A DNA stretch of 39,664 bases, taken from NCBI GenBank assembly GCA_028291545.1, contig JAQGHR010000121.1, positions 1-39,664 on the forward strand, written 5' to 3'. The position numbers and the translations under genes were made by a program. Below the pieces are notes generated by a model. It was not told the origin of the DNA. It ran no database searches and worked only from the letters and a program-made list of their open reading frames with translations. Below, piece by piece: positions 6,431 through 15,900 of this stretch (positions within the stretch are counted from its first letter, which is position 1; every line of letters starts with the position of its first letter). The DNA is from Planctomycetota bacterium (GTDB lineage: Bacteria; Planctomycetota; Planctomycetia; Isosphaerales; Isosphaeraceae).

Positions 6431-9400
6431 GTGGCCGCTTCCGCGTCATCGACGAGTCACACCTGGGACGATGCCGCGAGCTCGGCCTCCGAGGAGCCCG
6501 TCCGCCGGCTGGAAATCGCCTGGCGAAAAAGCACCCCCGGCCGTCGTCCGGACCCGCTGTCGTTCGTCGGGGAAGGCGAATCCGGCGTCCGCCTCGCGTT
6601 GCTCCGGGCCGATCTCGGGCTGCGATGGGACGCGGGCGAGCGCGAGGGGGCCGAGCGCTACCGCGACCTCGATCTGGGCGACGACGCGATGGTCGCGCTC
6701 GTCTACGAGGAATTCTGCCTGAGCGAGGATCACGGCCAGGCCCCCGAGCCGGCCCGATTCTACGCGAGGTTCCCCGAGATCGCCCCCGCCTTGAAGCGGG
6801 TCCTGGAGATCCATGACCTGATCGGTTCGGGCCGGGCCTCCTCCACGATGTCGCTCGGCCTGTCTCAGGGGCTCGCGACGGCCTCGCCGTTTCCCGAGAA
6901 GGGCGAGACGATCGGCGGGTTCCACCTGGTCGAGGAGCTGGGCCGGGGGGGATTCGCCCGCGTGTTCCTCGCCCGGGAGAGGCAGCTTGCGGATCGGCCG
7001 GTGGCCCTGAAGGTGGCCAGGACCGGCTCGCGCGAGCCGCAGACCCTGGCCAGGCTCCAGCACACGCACATCGTCCCGGTGCATTCCTACCGGATCGACC
7101 CGGCGACCGGCCTGCACTTGCTCTGCATGCCCTATTTCGGACGGGTGACCCTGGCGCACGTGCTGGCCGACCCGGCCGTGAAGGAAGCGGTCAGCGGGGC
7201 CGAGCTCGTCGCGGCGCTCGATCGCCTGGATGCCGACGGGGCGACCACGTCCTCGGCCCGGCCGGCGGGACGGATGGCGCTGGCGACACGGTCGTACGCC
7301 CGAGCCGTGGCGTGGTGGGGGGCGCGGCTGGCCGAGGCGCTCCAGCATGCCCACGATCGGGGCGTTCTCCACCGCGACATCAAGCCGTCGAACGTCCTGG
7401 TGACGGGAGACGGGATGCCGATGCTTCTGGACTTCAACCTTGCGCACGAGCCCCTGGACGTCTCCGGCGAGTTCCCCGCCGCGCTCGGCGGCACCGTGGC
7501 TTATATGTCGCCCGAACACCTGGAGGCGCTGGCCGACGGCACGAGCGAGGGCGTCGACGGCCGATCGGATGTCTATGCCCTGGGGGTCGTCCTGTTCGAG
7601 GCCATGGGCGTGCGACCCTTCGGCCCGCCCCCGTCGGCCAAGTCCGTCCCCGAAGCGCTGGTACGCGCGGCCGAGGAGCGGCGATCGAGCGTCCCGCGGC
7701 TCAGGGACGTCTTCCCCGAAGTGCCCCTGGCGCTCAACGCCGTGGTCGCGAAATGTCTGGCGCCCGACCCGGACGACCGCTACGCGACGGCCGGCGAATT
7801 GGCCGAGGATCTCCAGGCGGTGGCCGATGACCTCCCGCTGCCCCACGCCCGGGAGCCGGTGACGGTGCGCCTGGCCGCCAAGGTCCGGCGGCACCGCCGG
7901 GCCATGGGCGCGACGGCGGTCGTGCTCCTGGCTCTGGGAGTCGCCGGGTTCGTCTCCCTCCAGGCGCGGATGGCCGGTGATCGCCTGCGCGACGAGGTGC
8001 GATACTACTACAGGCAGGGCGAAGAGGCGTTGAACGAAGGCCGCTTCGGCACCGCGGGCGCGCACTACGAGACCGCCGCGAGGCTGACCGGCGGCAACCC
8101 GGACCTGGCGGATCTGCATCGCAAGGCGGAACGCTGGGCACGCATCGCCCGGCGCAACGGGCAGACGGCCAAGCACGCCGAAGTGTTCTTCCGCGATGCC
8201 GAGTTCCTCTGGCCCGCCTTGCTCGGCATCAACGGGGACCGCCTCACGATCGCGACCAACCTGGAAGCCGCCCTCAAGCCGTTTTTCGTCCTGGAAAATG
8301 AGGATTGGACCGCGCTCGACTCGCTGGACACCTTGAAGGCGGATCGGAGAGAACAACTCGTGAGAGAGGTCCACGAGCTCCTGTTCCTCGGCGCCCTGGC
8401 GGCGGCGGCAGCGGGACCCGGCGAACCGAAGCTGTGGGACAAGGCGAGAGAGCTCTGCGACAAGGCGCTCGCAATCCGCGCCTCGCGTGAGGCGAGCGGT
8501 CCGTCGGGCCAGGCCGACGCGCGGAGCCTGCCCCCGGCGCCCTGGAACGCGCTCCGCACGTTCGTCGAGACTCGGGGCGTCAGCCGATCCTCGCCGCCTC
8601 CGCCCTCGACGATGACGACGTCGTGGGAAGCCTACGAGTGGGGGCGATTGCTCCTCCTGGAGGATCACGGCGATCCGTCTCGGGCCGTCGCGTGGCTGTC
8701 TCGGGCCGCGAGGCAGCACGGAGGACGCTTCTGGCTGGCGTTCGACGTCGCCTACCAGGCCGATCGGGCCGGGCAGCTCGATCTGTCCCTGGAACACTAT
8801 AACGCCGCCGTGGACCTGCGACCGGAGCATCCTCGCGCCCGGATTAATCGCGCCCGCCTCTATCGCAATCGCGGCCTCTGGTCCCGCGCCCTGGATGACG
8901 TGCAGAGCGCGCTGGCCGCTGACAGGGACTCGCACGAGGCCCGGCTGGAACTCGGCGTCGTCCAGCAGAGCCTCGGCAATCTCCCGGCCGCCGCCTCGGC
9001 CTACGATCGCGTGATCGCGTCGCCGCAGGCGGGCATCCTCCGCTACGCGGCCCGCTTGAACCGGGCCAAACTCGACCTGGATCGCGGGCAGGTCGCCGAG
9101 GCCCGCGACGCCCTGGATGCCCTCGTGCGCGATCGCCCCGACGACCTCTCGGCCCGCCTCGCGCGTGCGATCCTCGCCCTCCGGACCGGCCATCCCACGG
9201 CGGCCGAAGCGGACCTCAACCTGCTACTGGAAAAAGCGCCGAACAGCGCCGAGGCGCTCGGATTCCGCGCCCTCGCTCGCCTGTCACTGGGCCGCCCGGC
9301 CGACGCCGAGGCCGATGCCGCGCAGGCCGCCAGGCTCGACCCCTCGCCCCATCGCGAACGGCTCCGCACCCGCACGCTCCTGGCCTCGGGGCGATTCGAC

Positions 9401-10135
9401 GACCTGCGCTTCGACGACCCCGAGGAGGTCCGCCTGCTCCCCGCCGGAGGCCCCGCGCTGGCGGCCAGTCTACGGGCGGCGGCGGAGCATCTCGCCCGGG
9501 TCGAGCCGTCCGAGGTCGTCCGCTGCACCCGTGCCGCGATCCTGGCCGCGATGCGCGACTTCGAGGCGGCTGAGGCCGAGGCCACACGCGCCATCAAGGC
9601 CGCGCCGTCCTCGCCCCGCGCCTGGCTCGTCCGCGCCCGCGTCCGCCTCGATCGCGGAGATCGTCGCGGAGCCGGGGAAGATGTGATCCATGGCCTCGAA
9701 CACGAGCCGGACGACCCCCGGCTGGTGGGCCTTCGCGCGCGGCTCCGCGTGGAATCGGGCGACCCGGCCGGGGCGCTGGCCGACCTCGACCGCGCGGCCC
9801 TTCGCTGTTCCGGCATCGCCCTCGATCGTCCCCGAGCCGAGGCCCGCACCCGACTCGGGCTCGGACGCGCCGCCCTGTCCGATTGGAACCGCCTGGCCCA
9901 GCACGACCCCTCCGACCCCACCGCGTTCCTCGGACGCGCCCGCGCCTTCGCCTGCCTCGGCCAGTGGGAGCAGGTCCTCGCCGATCTCGAACACGCGGCC
10001 GACCTCGCCGGAGACCGCCCCGACGTGCTCGCCGCCATCGCCCTGACGTACACCCGCTGCCTGCCCGCCCATCCCGAACGCATCGGCCGGATTGTCGGAC
10101 TGGCACGGCTCGCCGGAGTCCGGCCGTCCTACTAA
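6431..10135 (+). CDS. Transmembrane Ser/Thr protein kinase with C-terminal TPR array
   Basis: A 1234-residue protein. A planctomycete-type N-terminal region (VYEEFCLSEDHG-x-ARFYARFPEI, about 90-120) precedes a Hanks-type kinase domain (about 160-470). Visible features are glycine loop GRGGFARV, Lys194 (VALKV), catalytic HRDIKPSN with Asp316, and APE-equivalent SPEH. The DFG triad reads Asp334-Phe-Asn, with Gly replaced. A membrane span follows at about 490-512 (ATAVVLLALGVAGFVSL). The remaining 700 residues are mostly TPR-like helical repeats (RINRARLYRNRG, DDLSARLARAILAL and similar), probably extracytoplasmic. GTG 6431 is supported by GGAGGG 6 nt upstream inside the end of the sigma gene. 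The frame is open back to 6020, but only in shadow of the sigma factor. A role as sensor controlling the upstream sigma factor is inferred. Confidence 0.93.
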   Translation: MAASASSTSHTWDDAASSASEEPVRRLEIAWRKSTPGRRPDPLSFVGEGESGVRLALLRADLGLRWDAGEREGAERYRDLDLGDDAMVALVYEEFCLSEDHGQAPEPARFYARFPEIAPALKRVLEIHDLIGSGRASSTMSLGLSQGLATASPFPEKGETIGGFHLVEELGRGGFARVFLARERQLADRPVALKVARTGSREPQTLARLQHTHIVPVHSYRIDPATGLHLLCMPYFGRVTLAHVLADPAVKEAVSGAELVAALDRLDADGATTSSARPAGRMALATRSYARAVAWWGARLAEALQHAHDRGVLHRDIKPSNVLVTGDGMPMLLDFNLAHEPLDVSGEFPAALGGTVAYMSPEHLEALADGTSEGVDGRSDVYALGVVLFEAMGVRPFGPPPSAKSVPEALVRAAEERRSSVPRLRDVFPEVPLALNAVVAKCLAPDPDDRYATAGELAEDLQAVADDLPLPHAREPVTVRLAAKVRRHRRAMGATAVVLLALGVAGFVSLQARMAGDRLRDEVRYYYRQGEEALNEGRFGTAGAHYETAARLTGGNPDLADLHRKAERWARIARRNGQTAKHAEVFFRDAEFLWPALLGINGDRLTIATNLEAALKPFFVLENEDWTALDSLDTLKADRREQLVREVHELLFLGALAAAAAGPGEPKLWDKARELCDKALAIRASREASGPSGQADARSLPPAPWNALRTFVETRGVSRSSPPPPSTMTTSWEAYEWGRLLLLEDHGDPSRAVAWLSRAARQHGGRFWLAFDVAYQADRAGQLDLSLEHYNAAVDLRPEHPRARINRARLYRNRGLWSRALDDVQSALAADRDSHEARLELGVVQQSLGNLPAAASAYDRVIASPQAGILRYAARLNRAKLDLDRGQVAEARDALDALVRDRPDDLSARLARAILALRTGHPTAAEADLNLLLEKAPNSAEALGFRALARLSLGRPADAEADAAQAARLDPSPHRERLRTRTLLASGRFDDLRFDDPEEVRLLPAGGPALAASLRAAAEHLARVEPSEVVRCTRAAILAAMRDFEAAEAEATRAIKAAPSSPRAWLVRARVRLDRGDRRGAGEDVIHGLEHEPDDPRLVGLRARLRVESGDPAGALADLDRAALRCSGIALDRPRAEARTRLGLGRAALSDWNRLAQHDPSDPTAFLGRARAFACLGQWEQVLADLEHAADLAGDRPDVLAAIALTYTRCLPAHPERIGRIVGLARLAGVRPSY

Positions 10136-10191
10136 ACAATTCGGATTGACAACTCGTCGTTTGTCGCGGCATCCTTGAACGAGTTGTTTAG
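10132..10191 (+). other. Candidate structured RNA element, predicted three-way junction
   Basis: Three perfectly paired, directly abutting helices can be drawn. P1 is CTAAA/TTTAG (10132-10136 with 10187-10191). P2 is CAAT-TCGG-ATTG (10137-10148). P3 is CAACTCGT/ACGAGTTG (10150-10157 with 10179-10186) with a 21-nt loop. P1 begins within the kinase stop codon and the element ends 30 nt before the DUF1559 ATG. An alternative CTAAACAA/TTGTTTAG pairing competes with part of P3. There is no T tract, so a simple intrinsic terminator is unlikely. It could be a cis-regulatory leader, a processing site or a 3' end stabiliser. Confidence 0.4.
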
Positions 10192-10221
10192 GACTCCCAC
10201 GGATCCACCGGACGCCGCATC

Positions 10222-11244
10222 ATGACGACTCGCCGCCGCGCGTTTACCTTGATCGAGCTTCTCGTCGTGATCGCCATCATCGGCGTCCTGGTCGCGCTCT
10301 TGCTGCCCGCCGTGCAGGCGGCGAGGGAGGCGGCCCGGCGCATTCAGTGTACGAACAACATGAAGCAGATCGGCCTGGGGCTGCACAATTACGAGACCGT
10401 CGCCGGGGCCTTCCCGCCGTCGATCATCCTGGCGGGTTCGGGCAATACGTCGACCTGGAACGGGGGCTGGAGCGTTCACGGCCGCATCCTGCCGTTCATG
10501 GAGCAGGGGGTCCTCTTCAACTCGGCGAACTTCACGCTCAACAAGGAGACGCCCGAGAATTCCACCGTCATCCGCCAGAGTCTGCCCGTGTTCCTCTGCC
10601 CGAGCGAGATCCGGACGAAGGTTTCGACCCACGATTACGGCCTCGCGGGCGTCAGCTCGTACGGCTCGTGCGCCGGCGATTGGTTCGTCTGGGGCGGATT
10701 CAAGGGGCCGGAGAATCGCTCGGCGTTCGGGGCGAATCGGAGCCGACGGCATGCCGATTTCCTCGACGGATTGAGCAACACGATGATGTTCGCCGAGGTG
10801 AAGACGTATAACTCCGGCTATATCTGCGACGGCGTGGGGCTATCGCTGATCAAGGACCCGAACCACATCCCTCCGCCGAACGCCGACCCCTTCACGGTTG
10901 CGCCCGAGTACATCAACGGTGCGTGCCGGTTCTACGCGCTTCAGCACACCGAGTGGTCCGACGGCAACGTCCACTCGTCGGGCATGACCACGGCCTGGCC
11001 GCCTAATAACGTGATCCTCGGCACGCCCGCGAGGGACACAGACATCGACGTTAATGGGATCAACGAGGAAGACGGAGGCCCGACGTTCGCGGCGATCACG
11101 GCCCGGAGCTACCACCCCGGCGGCCTGAACGTCCTGCGAGGCGACGGCAGCGTCCTGTTCGTCAAGAACTCGATCGCCGGGGCAACCTGGCGGGCGCTGG
11201 GGACCGTCGCAGGGAACGAAATCCTCGATTCAAGCGCGTATTGA
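10222..11244 (+). CDS. DUF1559 pseudopilin-like protein with prepilin N-terminal signal
   Basis: A 340-residue protein. The N-terminus [20 protein letters not shown] is a textbook type IV prepilin/pseudopilin methylation site (cleavage before Phe8, Glu at mature position 5) followed by a hydrophobic helix. The conserved [21 protein letters not shown] segment (about 38-58) begins the DUF1559 (SBP_bac_10) domain. The C-terminus carries the family's [21 protein letters not shown] signature (about 296-316). The family is greatly expanded in planctomycetes and its members are thought to be exported surface or secretion-related pseudopilins; the precise function is not known. The start is the only ATG before the signal motif. 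It is preceded by a structured intergenic element and followed by a hairpin. Confidence 0.95.
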   Translation: MTTRRRAFTLIELLVVIAIIGVLVALLLPAVQAAREAARRIQCTNNMKQIGLGLHNYETVAGAFPPSIILAGSGNTSTWNGGWSVHGRILPFMEQGVLFNSANFTLNKETPENSTVIRQSLPVFLCPSEIRTKVSTHDYGLAGVSSYGSCAGDWFVWGGFKGPENRSAFGANRSRRHADFLDGLSNTMMFAEVKTYNSGYICDGVGLSLIKDPNHIPPPNADPFTVAPEYINGACRFYALQHTEWSDGNVHSSGMTTAWPPNNVILGTPARDTDIDVNGINEEDGGPTFAAITARSYHPGGLNVLRGDGSVLFVKNSIAGATWRALGTVAGNEILDSSAY

Positions 11245-11245
11245 T

Positions 11246-11270
11246 CCGTGTGTCCCGATCGGGATCACGG
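11246..11270. terminator. Hairpin between convergent genes, candidate bidirectional terminator
   Basis: CCGTG (11246-11250) pairs with CACGG (11266-11270) around the inner palindrome TCCCGATCGGGA (11253-11264), starting 1 nt after the DUF1559 stop codon. It lies between the DUF1559 gene and the minus-strand LESRxLLS gene. No T tract follows on either strand, so terminator function is inferred from position and symmetry. Confidence 0.4.
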
Positions 11271-11297
11271 TCCCGCCCGTCGTTCTGACAGACGCGC

Positions 11298-12692
11298 TCA
11301 CGAGCGTTTCCGAAGTCCCCAGGGCAGGGGGCGCCTGGGGAACTCGGGCGCAAACCGGGTGGCGAGGTCGGGAAGGAGCAGGCCGAAGGTGATGGCCGTG
11401 GCGACGCCCAGGGTGATCGCCGCCGTCGGACGGCGCCGACCGGGCCGCGTGTCCGAGTCGGGTGGCCCGGTGATCGGGCTGGGGAGGTCGTCCGACTCGG
11501 CTTCGTCGTCGACGCCGGGCGCGTCCCCCGTCAGAAAGAGCGAGGGCGTGGCCGATTCGGCGAGCAGTTGCGAGCTTGCCGAGCCGAGGAGCGGGAAGCC
11601 GCCGGGAGAGCGGATCGGCGCGAGGCCGTCGATCGAGGACGGCTCCGGCGGGGGAGGAGGGACCGGTTCGGTCGGGATGTCGATCAGGGTGAGATCCACC
11701 ACCGTTCCATCCAGGGGGCCGATTCGCGGTATGGATTGCCCGTCGGCCAGCACGCCCGCGGACGGGCCGGCGGACCGCATCGGGAGCGGACCGGACGCCT
11801 CCTGGCCCAGCCCGAGCGACATCTCCGCCATCGTCGGGGCCGTCTGCGGCGGGGGCGCGGCCACGGGCGGGCTCGGCATTCCCAGCGGCCCCACGGTCAG
11901 GACGAGGTCCAGCGCGGCGTCGCGCCGCGACGGAGCCGGTACAGGGATCGGGGACGGTCCGTCCTCCCGGCCGATGACGAGCAGGAAAGGCGCGGGGGGC
12001 GCGATCTCGGAGGCGGCGATCCCGTCGCGAGAGATGCCCACGAACAGGTTTGCCTGATCCTCGGCGAACGCGTCGGCGGCGTCGAGCTGGATGCTCACGC
12101 CGGCGCCCGGCTCGGGCAGGGGCCAGTGACCGACCACCGCGCCGGTGCCGTCGATCAGCCAGAGCCGCTCGGCGACCGACGGATCGGCCGTCGCCGGGAC
12201 GCTGAGGTCGATGCGGACCGATCGCGTCGCGGAATGGAGCGGCACGCCGTAGAGCCGCATCGCCTCTTCCGAAGCCAGGCTGCTGGCGACCTCGTGTTGG
12301 GGTTGGTCGGGCAACCGCTGGATGACCCGAGGCGGGTCCGGCGCGGCAACCGGAAGGCTCGCCGCCCCGAGCCCGAGCGAGCTCGTGGTCCCGGTCCGCA
12401 CCTCGGCGGAGGAGATCGTCCACCGAGAAACGGTCTTGCCCGCGACGGCCCCGACCGCGTGGGTCGAGATCGTCTTCGCGTGTCCAAGGCCGGCCGTCGC
12501 GTGGGGCGTTGGAACGTGCTCGATCACGGCAACAACGGGCCGGGCCGCGGTTCGCGGCATCGCCACCGATACCGACAGCAGCACGCGACTCTCCAGGATC
12601 TCCAGGCCCAGGGGCGCGCGGGGCCGGCGAGATCGAGCGTTTTCCGTGCGTCGACCGGACCCGGGGGGGTGGTCTGGGTCTGAGGCGGCCAT
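11298..12692 (-). CDS. Planctomycete surface-type protein with LExLESRxLLS signature and C-terminal membrane anchor
   Basis: A 464-residue protein of unknown function. After a basic, Pro-rich leader, residues 29-40 read GLEILESRVLLS, matching the LEPRxLLS-like N-terminal signature frequent on large planctomycete extracellular proteins. The middle is rich in Ala, Pro and Ser. It contains one recognisable folded stretch (about 150-260, RSVRIDLSVPATADPS then GAGVSIQLDAADAFAED), probably a beta-sandwich. A Pro/Ser-rich region follows, then a C-terminal hydrophobic helix (about 424-443, TAAITLGVATAITFGLLLP) and a basic tail, resembling a sorting-type C-terminus. I chose ATG 12692; the frame is open further upstream but that extension is Arg/Pro-rich without signal character. 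It is divergent from the macroglobulin gene. Confidence 0.75.
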   Translation of the reverse strand: MAASDPDHPPGSGRRTENARSRRPRAPLGLEILESRVLLSVSVAMPRTAARPVVAVIEHVPTPHATAGLGHAKTISTHAVGAVAGKTVSRWTISSAEVRTGTTSSLGLGAASLPVAAPDPPRVIQRLPDQPQHEVASSLASEEAMRLYGVPLHSATRSVRIDLSVPATADPSVAERLWLIDGTGAVVGHWPLPEPGAGVSIQLDAADAFAEDQANLFVGISRDGIAASEIAPPAPFLLVIGREDGPSPIPVPAPSRRDAALDLVLTVGPLGMPSPPVAAPPPQTAPTMAEMSLGLGQEASGPLPMRSAGPSAGVLADGQSIPRIGPLDGTVVDLTLIDIPTEPVPPPPPEPSSIDGLAPIRSPGGFPLLGSASSQLLAESATPSLFLTGDAPGVDDEAESDDLPSPITGPPDSDTRPGRRRPTAAITLGVATAITFGLLLPDLATRFAPEFPRRPLPWGLRKRS

Positions 12693-12805
12693 CCGTGGAG
12701 TCCAGGGCCGTCGGGGCGAATCGTGGCAAGTCGGGGAGCAAATGCCGGGCCGCGACTTGGATCGGCCGAACCGGCGCATTTTGCCGCCATCCCGATGTCA
12801 CGAAT

Positions 12806-12933
12806 GTTAACAAAGCTCGCGAGCAATTGCGCCCGATTTTTTCGAGGGGGATGCTCGACCCTGAATAATCTCGGACAATGTGGCGGAACGAGCGTTGTAC
12901 TCATGGCGTCCAAAGCCTGGTGGACCGGCCGGT
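12806..12933. promoter_or_regulatory. Palindrome-rich divergent intergenic region
   Basis: Between the divergent LESRxLLS and macroglobulin genes lie GTTAAC (12806-12811), GCTCGCGAGC (12815-12824) overlapping GCAATTGC (12823-12830), and the 12-bp palindrome GACCGGCCGGTC (12922-12933), the last about 40 nt upstream of the macroglobulin ATG. AATAAT (within 12860-12870) is a possible plus-strand -10 core without a clear -35. Operator function is conceivable but unproven; short palindromes are common in GC-rich DNA. Confidence 0.25.
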
Positions 12934-12973
12934 CGAGTTCCGCGTGTCCCCACTCTCCACGGAGGATGCTTCC

Positions 12974-15900
12974 ATGCGTTTTCGGGTCTTCGCCCTGAGC
13001 CTCACCCTGTCCCTCCTGCTCGGTGGCCGCGCCTGCCCGGCCGCGGACCCGGCGCCCAACTCCGAGGCCAAGGCGGCCGTCCGTCCTCTTGCGCCGGCGA
13101 TCCCGCCCGACGTGGCCGCTGCGCTCCAGGAAAACCGGGTGGCGGAGGCCATCACGGGCCTGAACCGGATGGCGGAGGACAAGACGCTCTCGGGCGACGA
13201 CCGGGACTTCCTCACGCTGCTGAGTGCCGCCGCCCTCCGTCGCGCCGGGAATCTGGACGAGGCCCGCGCCACGATCAAGGCCGCCCTGGCGGCCCGGCCG
13301 GCGGGTCGATGGGCCGCGAAGCTGAAGGGCGAGCTTGTTCAGGTCGAGCTCGCGGCCAAGAAGTTCGCCGCCGCCGAGTCGCTGGCCCGCGCCGCCGCAG
13401 AATCGGCGCTCGACGACGCCCGGAAAGACCGCCTGGCGGGCATCTATCGCGGCTTCGCGAACCGCCTGTTGAAACCCGATCTTGCCACCACGCAACCCGA
13501 CCCGGCCGGGGCCCACGTGCTGCTGGAGGCCGCCCGGGGCCTGGCCAAGAGCAAGACGCTCCGCGCCGCGTTGCTCCGCGAGATGGCCCAGGCCAGCGCC
13601 CGCGCCGGAAACGCCCCGGCCGCGATCTCCGAGAATCGCCTCTATCTCGCCGAGAACCCCGACGGCCCCGACCGCGACGAGGCCCGCTTCGATCTCGGCC
13701 AGGCCCAGCTCGTCGCCGGTCAGGTGATCGAGGCCCGCCGGACCTGGAACGATCTCGCCCGCGACTTGAAGGCCAAGGGCAACGCGCGCGCGGCGCTTCG
13801 GGCTCGCACGCTGCTTCAGGTCGCGCGGACCTTCGGCATCCCGAAACCGCCGGACGACGCCCAGCTTGCCCTGGGGATCGCGGCCCTTCGCGGGGCGATC
13901 GACGCCGACCCCGGTTCCGCCACGGCCGTCCGCGCCGGGCACGAGATCGGCATGTCCTACCTCGCTCGCGGCAAGACCCAGGAGGCGCACGACGCCCTGG
14001 TCGCCTTCCTCGACGGCAAGGGCTTCGAGCCGGCCGATGACGCGGCACGTCGCGAACGCGCCGAGAGGACGATGGCCGCCGCCTTCGATCTGGGCGAAGT
14101 GCTCGCCATGCAGGCCAAATTCGAGGCCGCAACGACCGCGTTCGAGACCTACCTGACGAAGTATCCCAACGGCCCCCGCTCGGCCGATGCTCAGCGGGGA
14201 ATCCTCGACGTCCAGCTCCGGATCGCCCAGGAGCACGCGCGCCGCGAGCGGTTCGACAAGGCGCGCGAGGTCTGGCTCGCCTTCACCGCGAGGAACCCCC
14301 TCGATCCGCGCGTTCCCGGCGTGCTTTTCCTGGTCGGCCAGAGCTTCGCCTCCGAGAAGAAGTACGACGACGCCCTGGCCGCATGGGAGGCCCTCGCGAA
14401 CCGCTTCCCGGGCACCGAGGCCGCCGGGCATGCGCAATATGCGATCGCGTTTCTCTACGAACAGCACAAGGGCGATCCCGCCACTGCCATCGAGCGGTTC
14501 AAGGCCATCACCGTCGATCCGTGGAAGACCGAGGCCGCCACGCGAGTCGCGGTGATGGAGAATAAAGAGCTGGTCGTCGTCACCGAACGCGCCTTCCGTT
14601 CGGGCGAGACGCCGAAACTCAAGATCGGCACCCGGAACCTGGAAACGCTCACCTTCACCGCCTACAAGCTCGACCCCGAGGCGTATTTTCGCAAGAAACA
14701 CGGCCTGGAGAGCGTCGAGTCCCTCAACGTCGGCCTCGTCGCGCCCGACGCCGAGTGGAAGGCCGAGGTGCCGAAGTACGCGAAGTTCAAGCCGATCGAA
14801 TCGTCGTATGATCTGAAGATCAAGATCCCCGGCGTTTATGTCGTCAAGGTCACGGACGAGAAGAACCTCCAGGCCACGACGCTGGTCCTGGGCAGCGATA
14901 TCGAGGCCGTCATCAAGACCTCGCGCGATCAGGTGCTCGTCTTCGCGCAGGACATGACCACCGGCAAGGGCCGCGCCGGGGCGAGGGTCCTGCTCGCGAC
15001 GAATGAGGCCATCTTGATGGACGCGAAGACCGGGCCGGACGGTGTCCTGCTCCGCGATTGGGACAAGCCGCTCGCGCCCGGCACGCAGGTCCGCACCCTG
15101 GTCCTCGACGGCGCGAACGCGGCCGGGACGGGGTTGAAAGTCTCGGCCACCGTGGCGCAAGGGCTCTCCCCGCGCGCCTATCTCGACACCGATCGGCCCG
15201 CGTATCGACCGGGCCAGACCGTCGAGCTTCGCGGCGTGGTCCGCGAGGTGACCGAGGGCCGTTACGACGCCAGGCCCGGCGCCGATTATCGCCTGGAAGT
15301 GACCGACAGCCGGGGCCGCCCCTTCGTCGCCCGAGCGATCAAGCTGAGCACGTTCGGCACCTTCGCGGAGAGCATCAAGCTCGACGACGCCACGCCCGTC
15401 GGCGCGTACCGCGTCCGCGTGTACCAGCCCGGCGGCAGCGAGTTCTCCGGCGGCTTCCAGGTCCAGACGTATCAACTACGCAAGATTGATTTGACCTTCG
15501 ATCTGCCTCGCTTCGTGTACTATCGCGGCGAGACGGTCAAGGGGTCGCTCATTGCCAAATATCAGTACGGAACGCCCCTGGCCAACCGGTTGATCCTGGT
15601 GCAGTTTCCCGATGGCAGTGTTCATTCGGGCGAGACCGACGCCTCGGGTAAATTCGCGTTCGAGATGCCCACCGAGAGCTTCGCCGACGATCAGATTCTC
15701 GCCCTGCGCGCGGCCCTGCCGAAGGATGATGTCGGCGTCGTGACGGCCGTCCGCCTGGCGGCGAAGGGGTTCACGATCGACCTGAAAACGCCGAGGGCCG
15801 TCTACCTTGATGGCGAGACCTTCGCTCTCGACGTGACGACGCTCGATGCCCAGGGCAAGCCGATCGCCGAAGACCTCTCGGTCGCTGTCCTCAAGCGCGT

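Noticed and set aside
6446..9193. Long open frame (915 codons) on the minus strand opposite the kinase/TPR gene
   Set aside because: It is a frame shadow: high GC3 on the sense strand suppresses stops in the antisense frame. The translation is rich in Arg, Gly and Pro with no domain, while the sense product has full kinase motifs.
12524..15475. 983-codon minus-strand frame overlapping the macroglobulin and LESRxLLS genes
   Set aside because: It is antisense shadow over a clear signal peptide and TPR region on the other strand, and its sequence lacks any recognisable fold.
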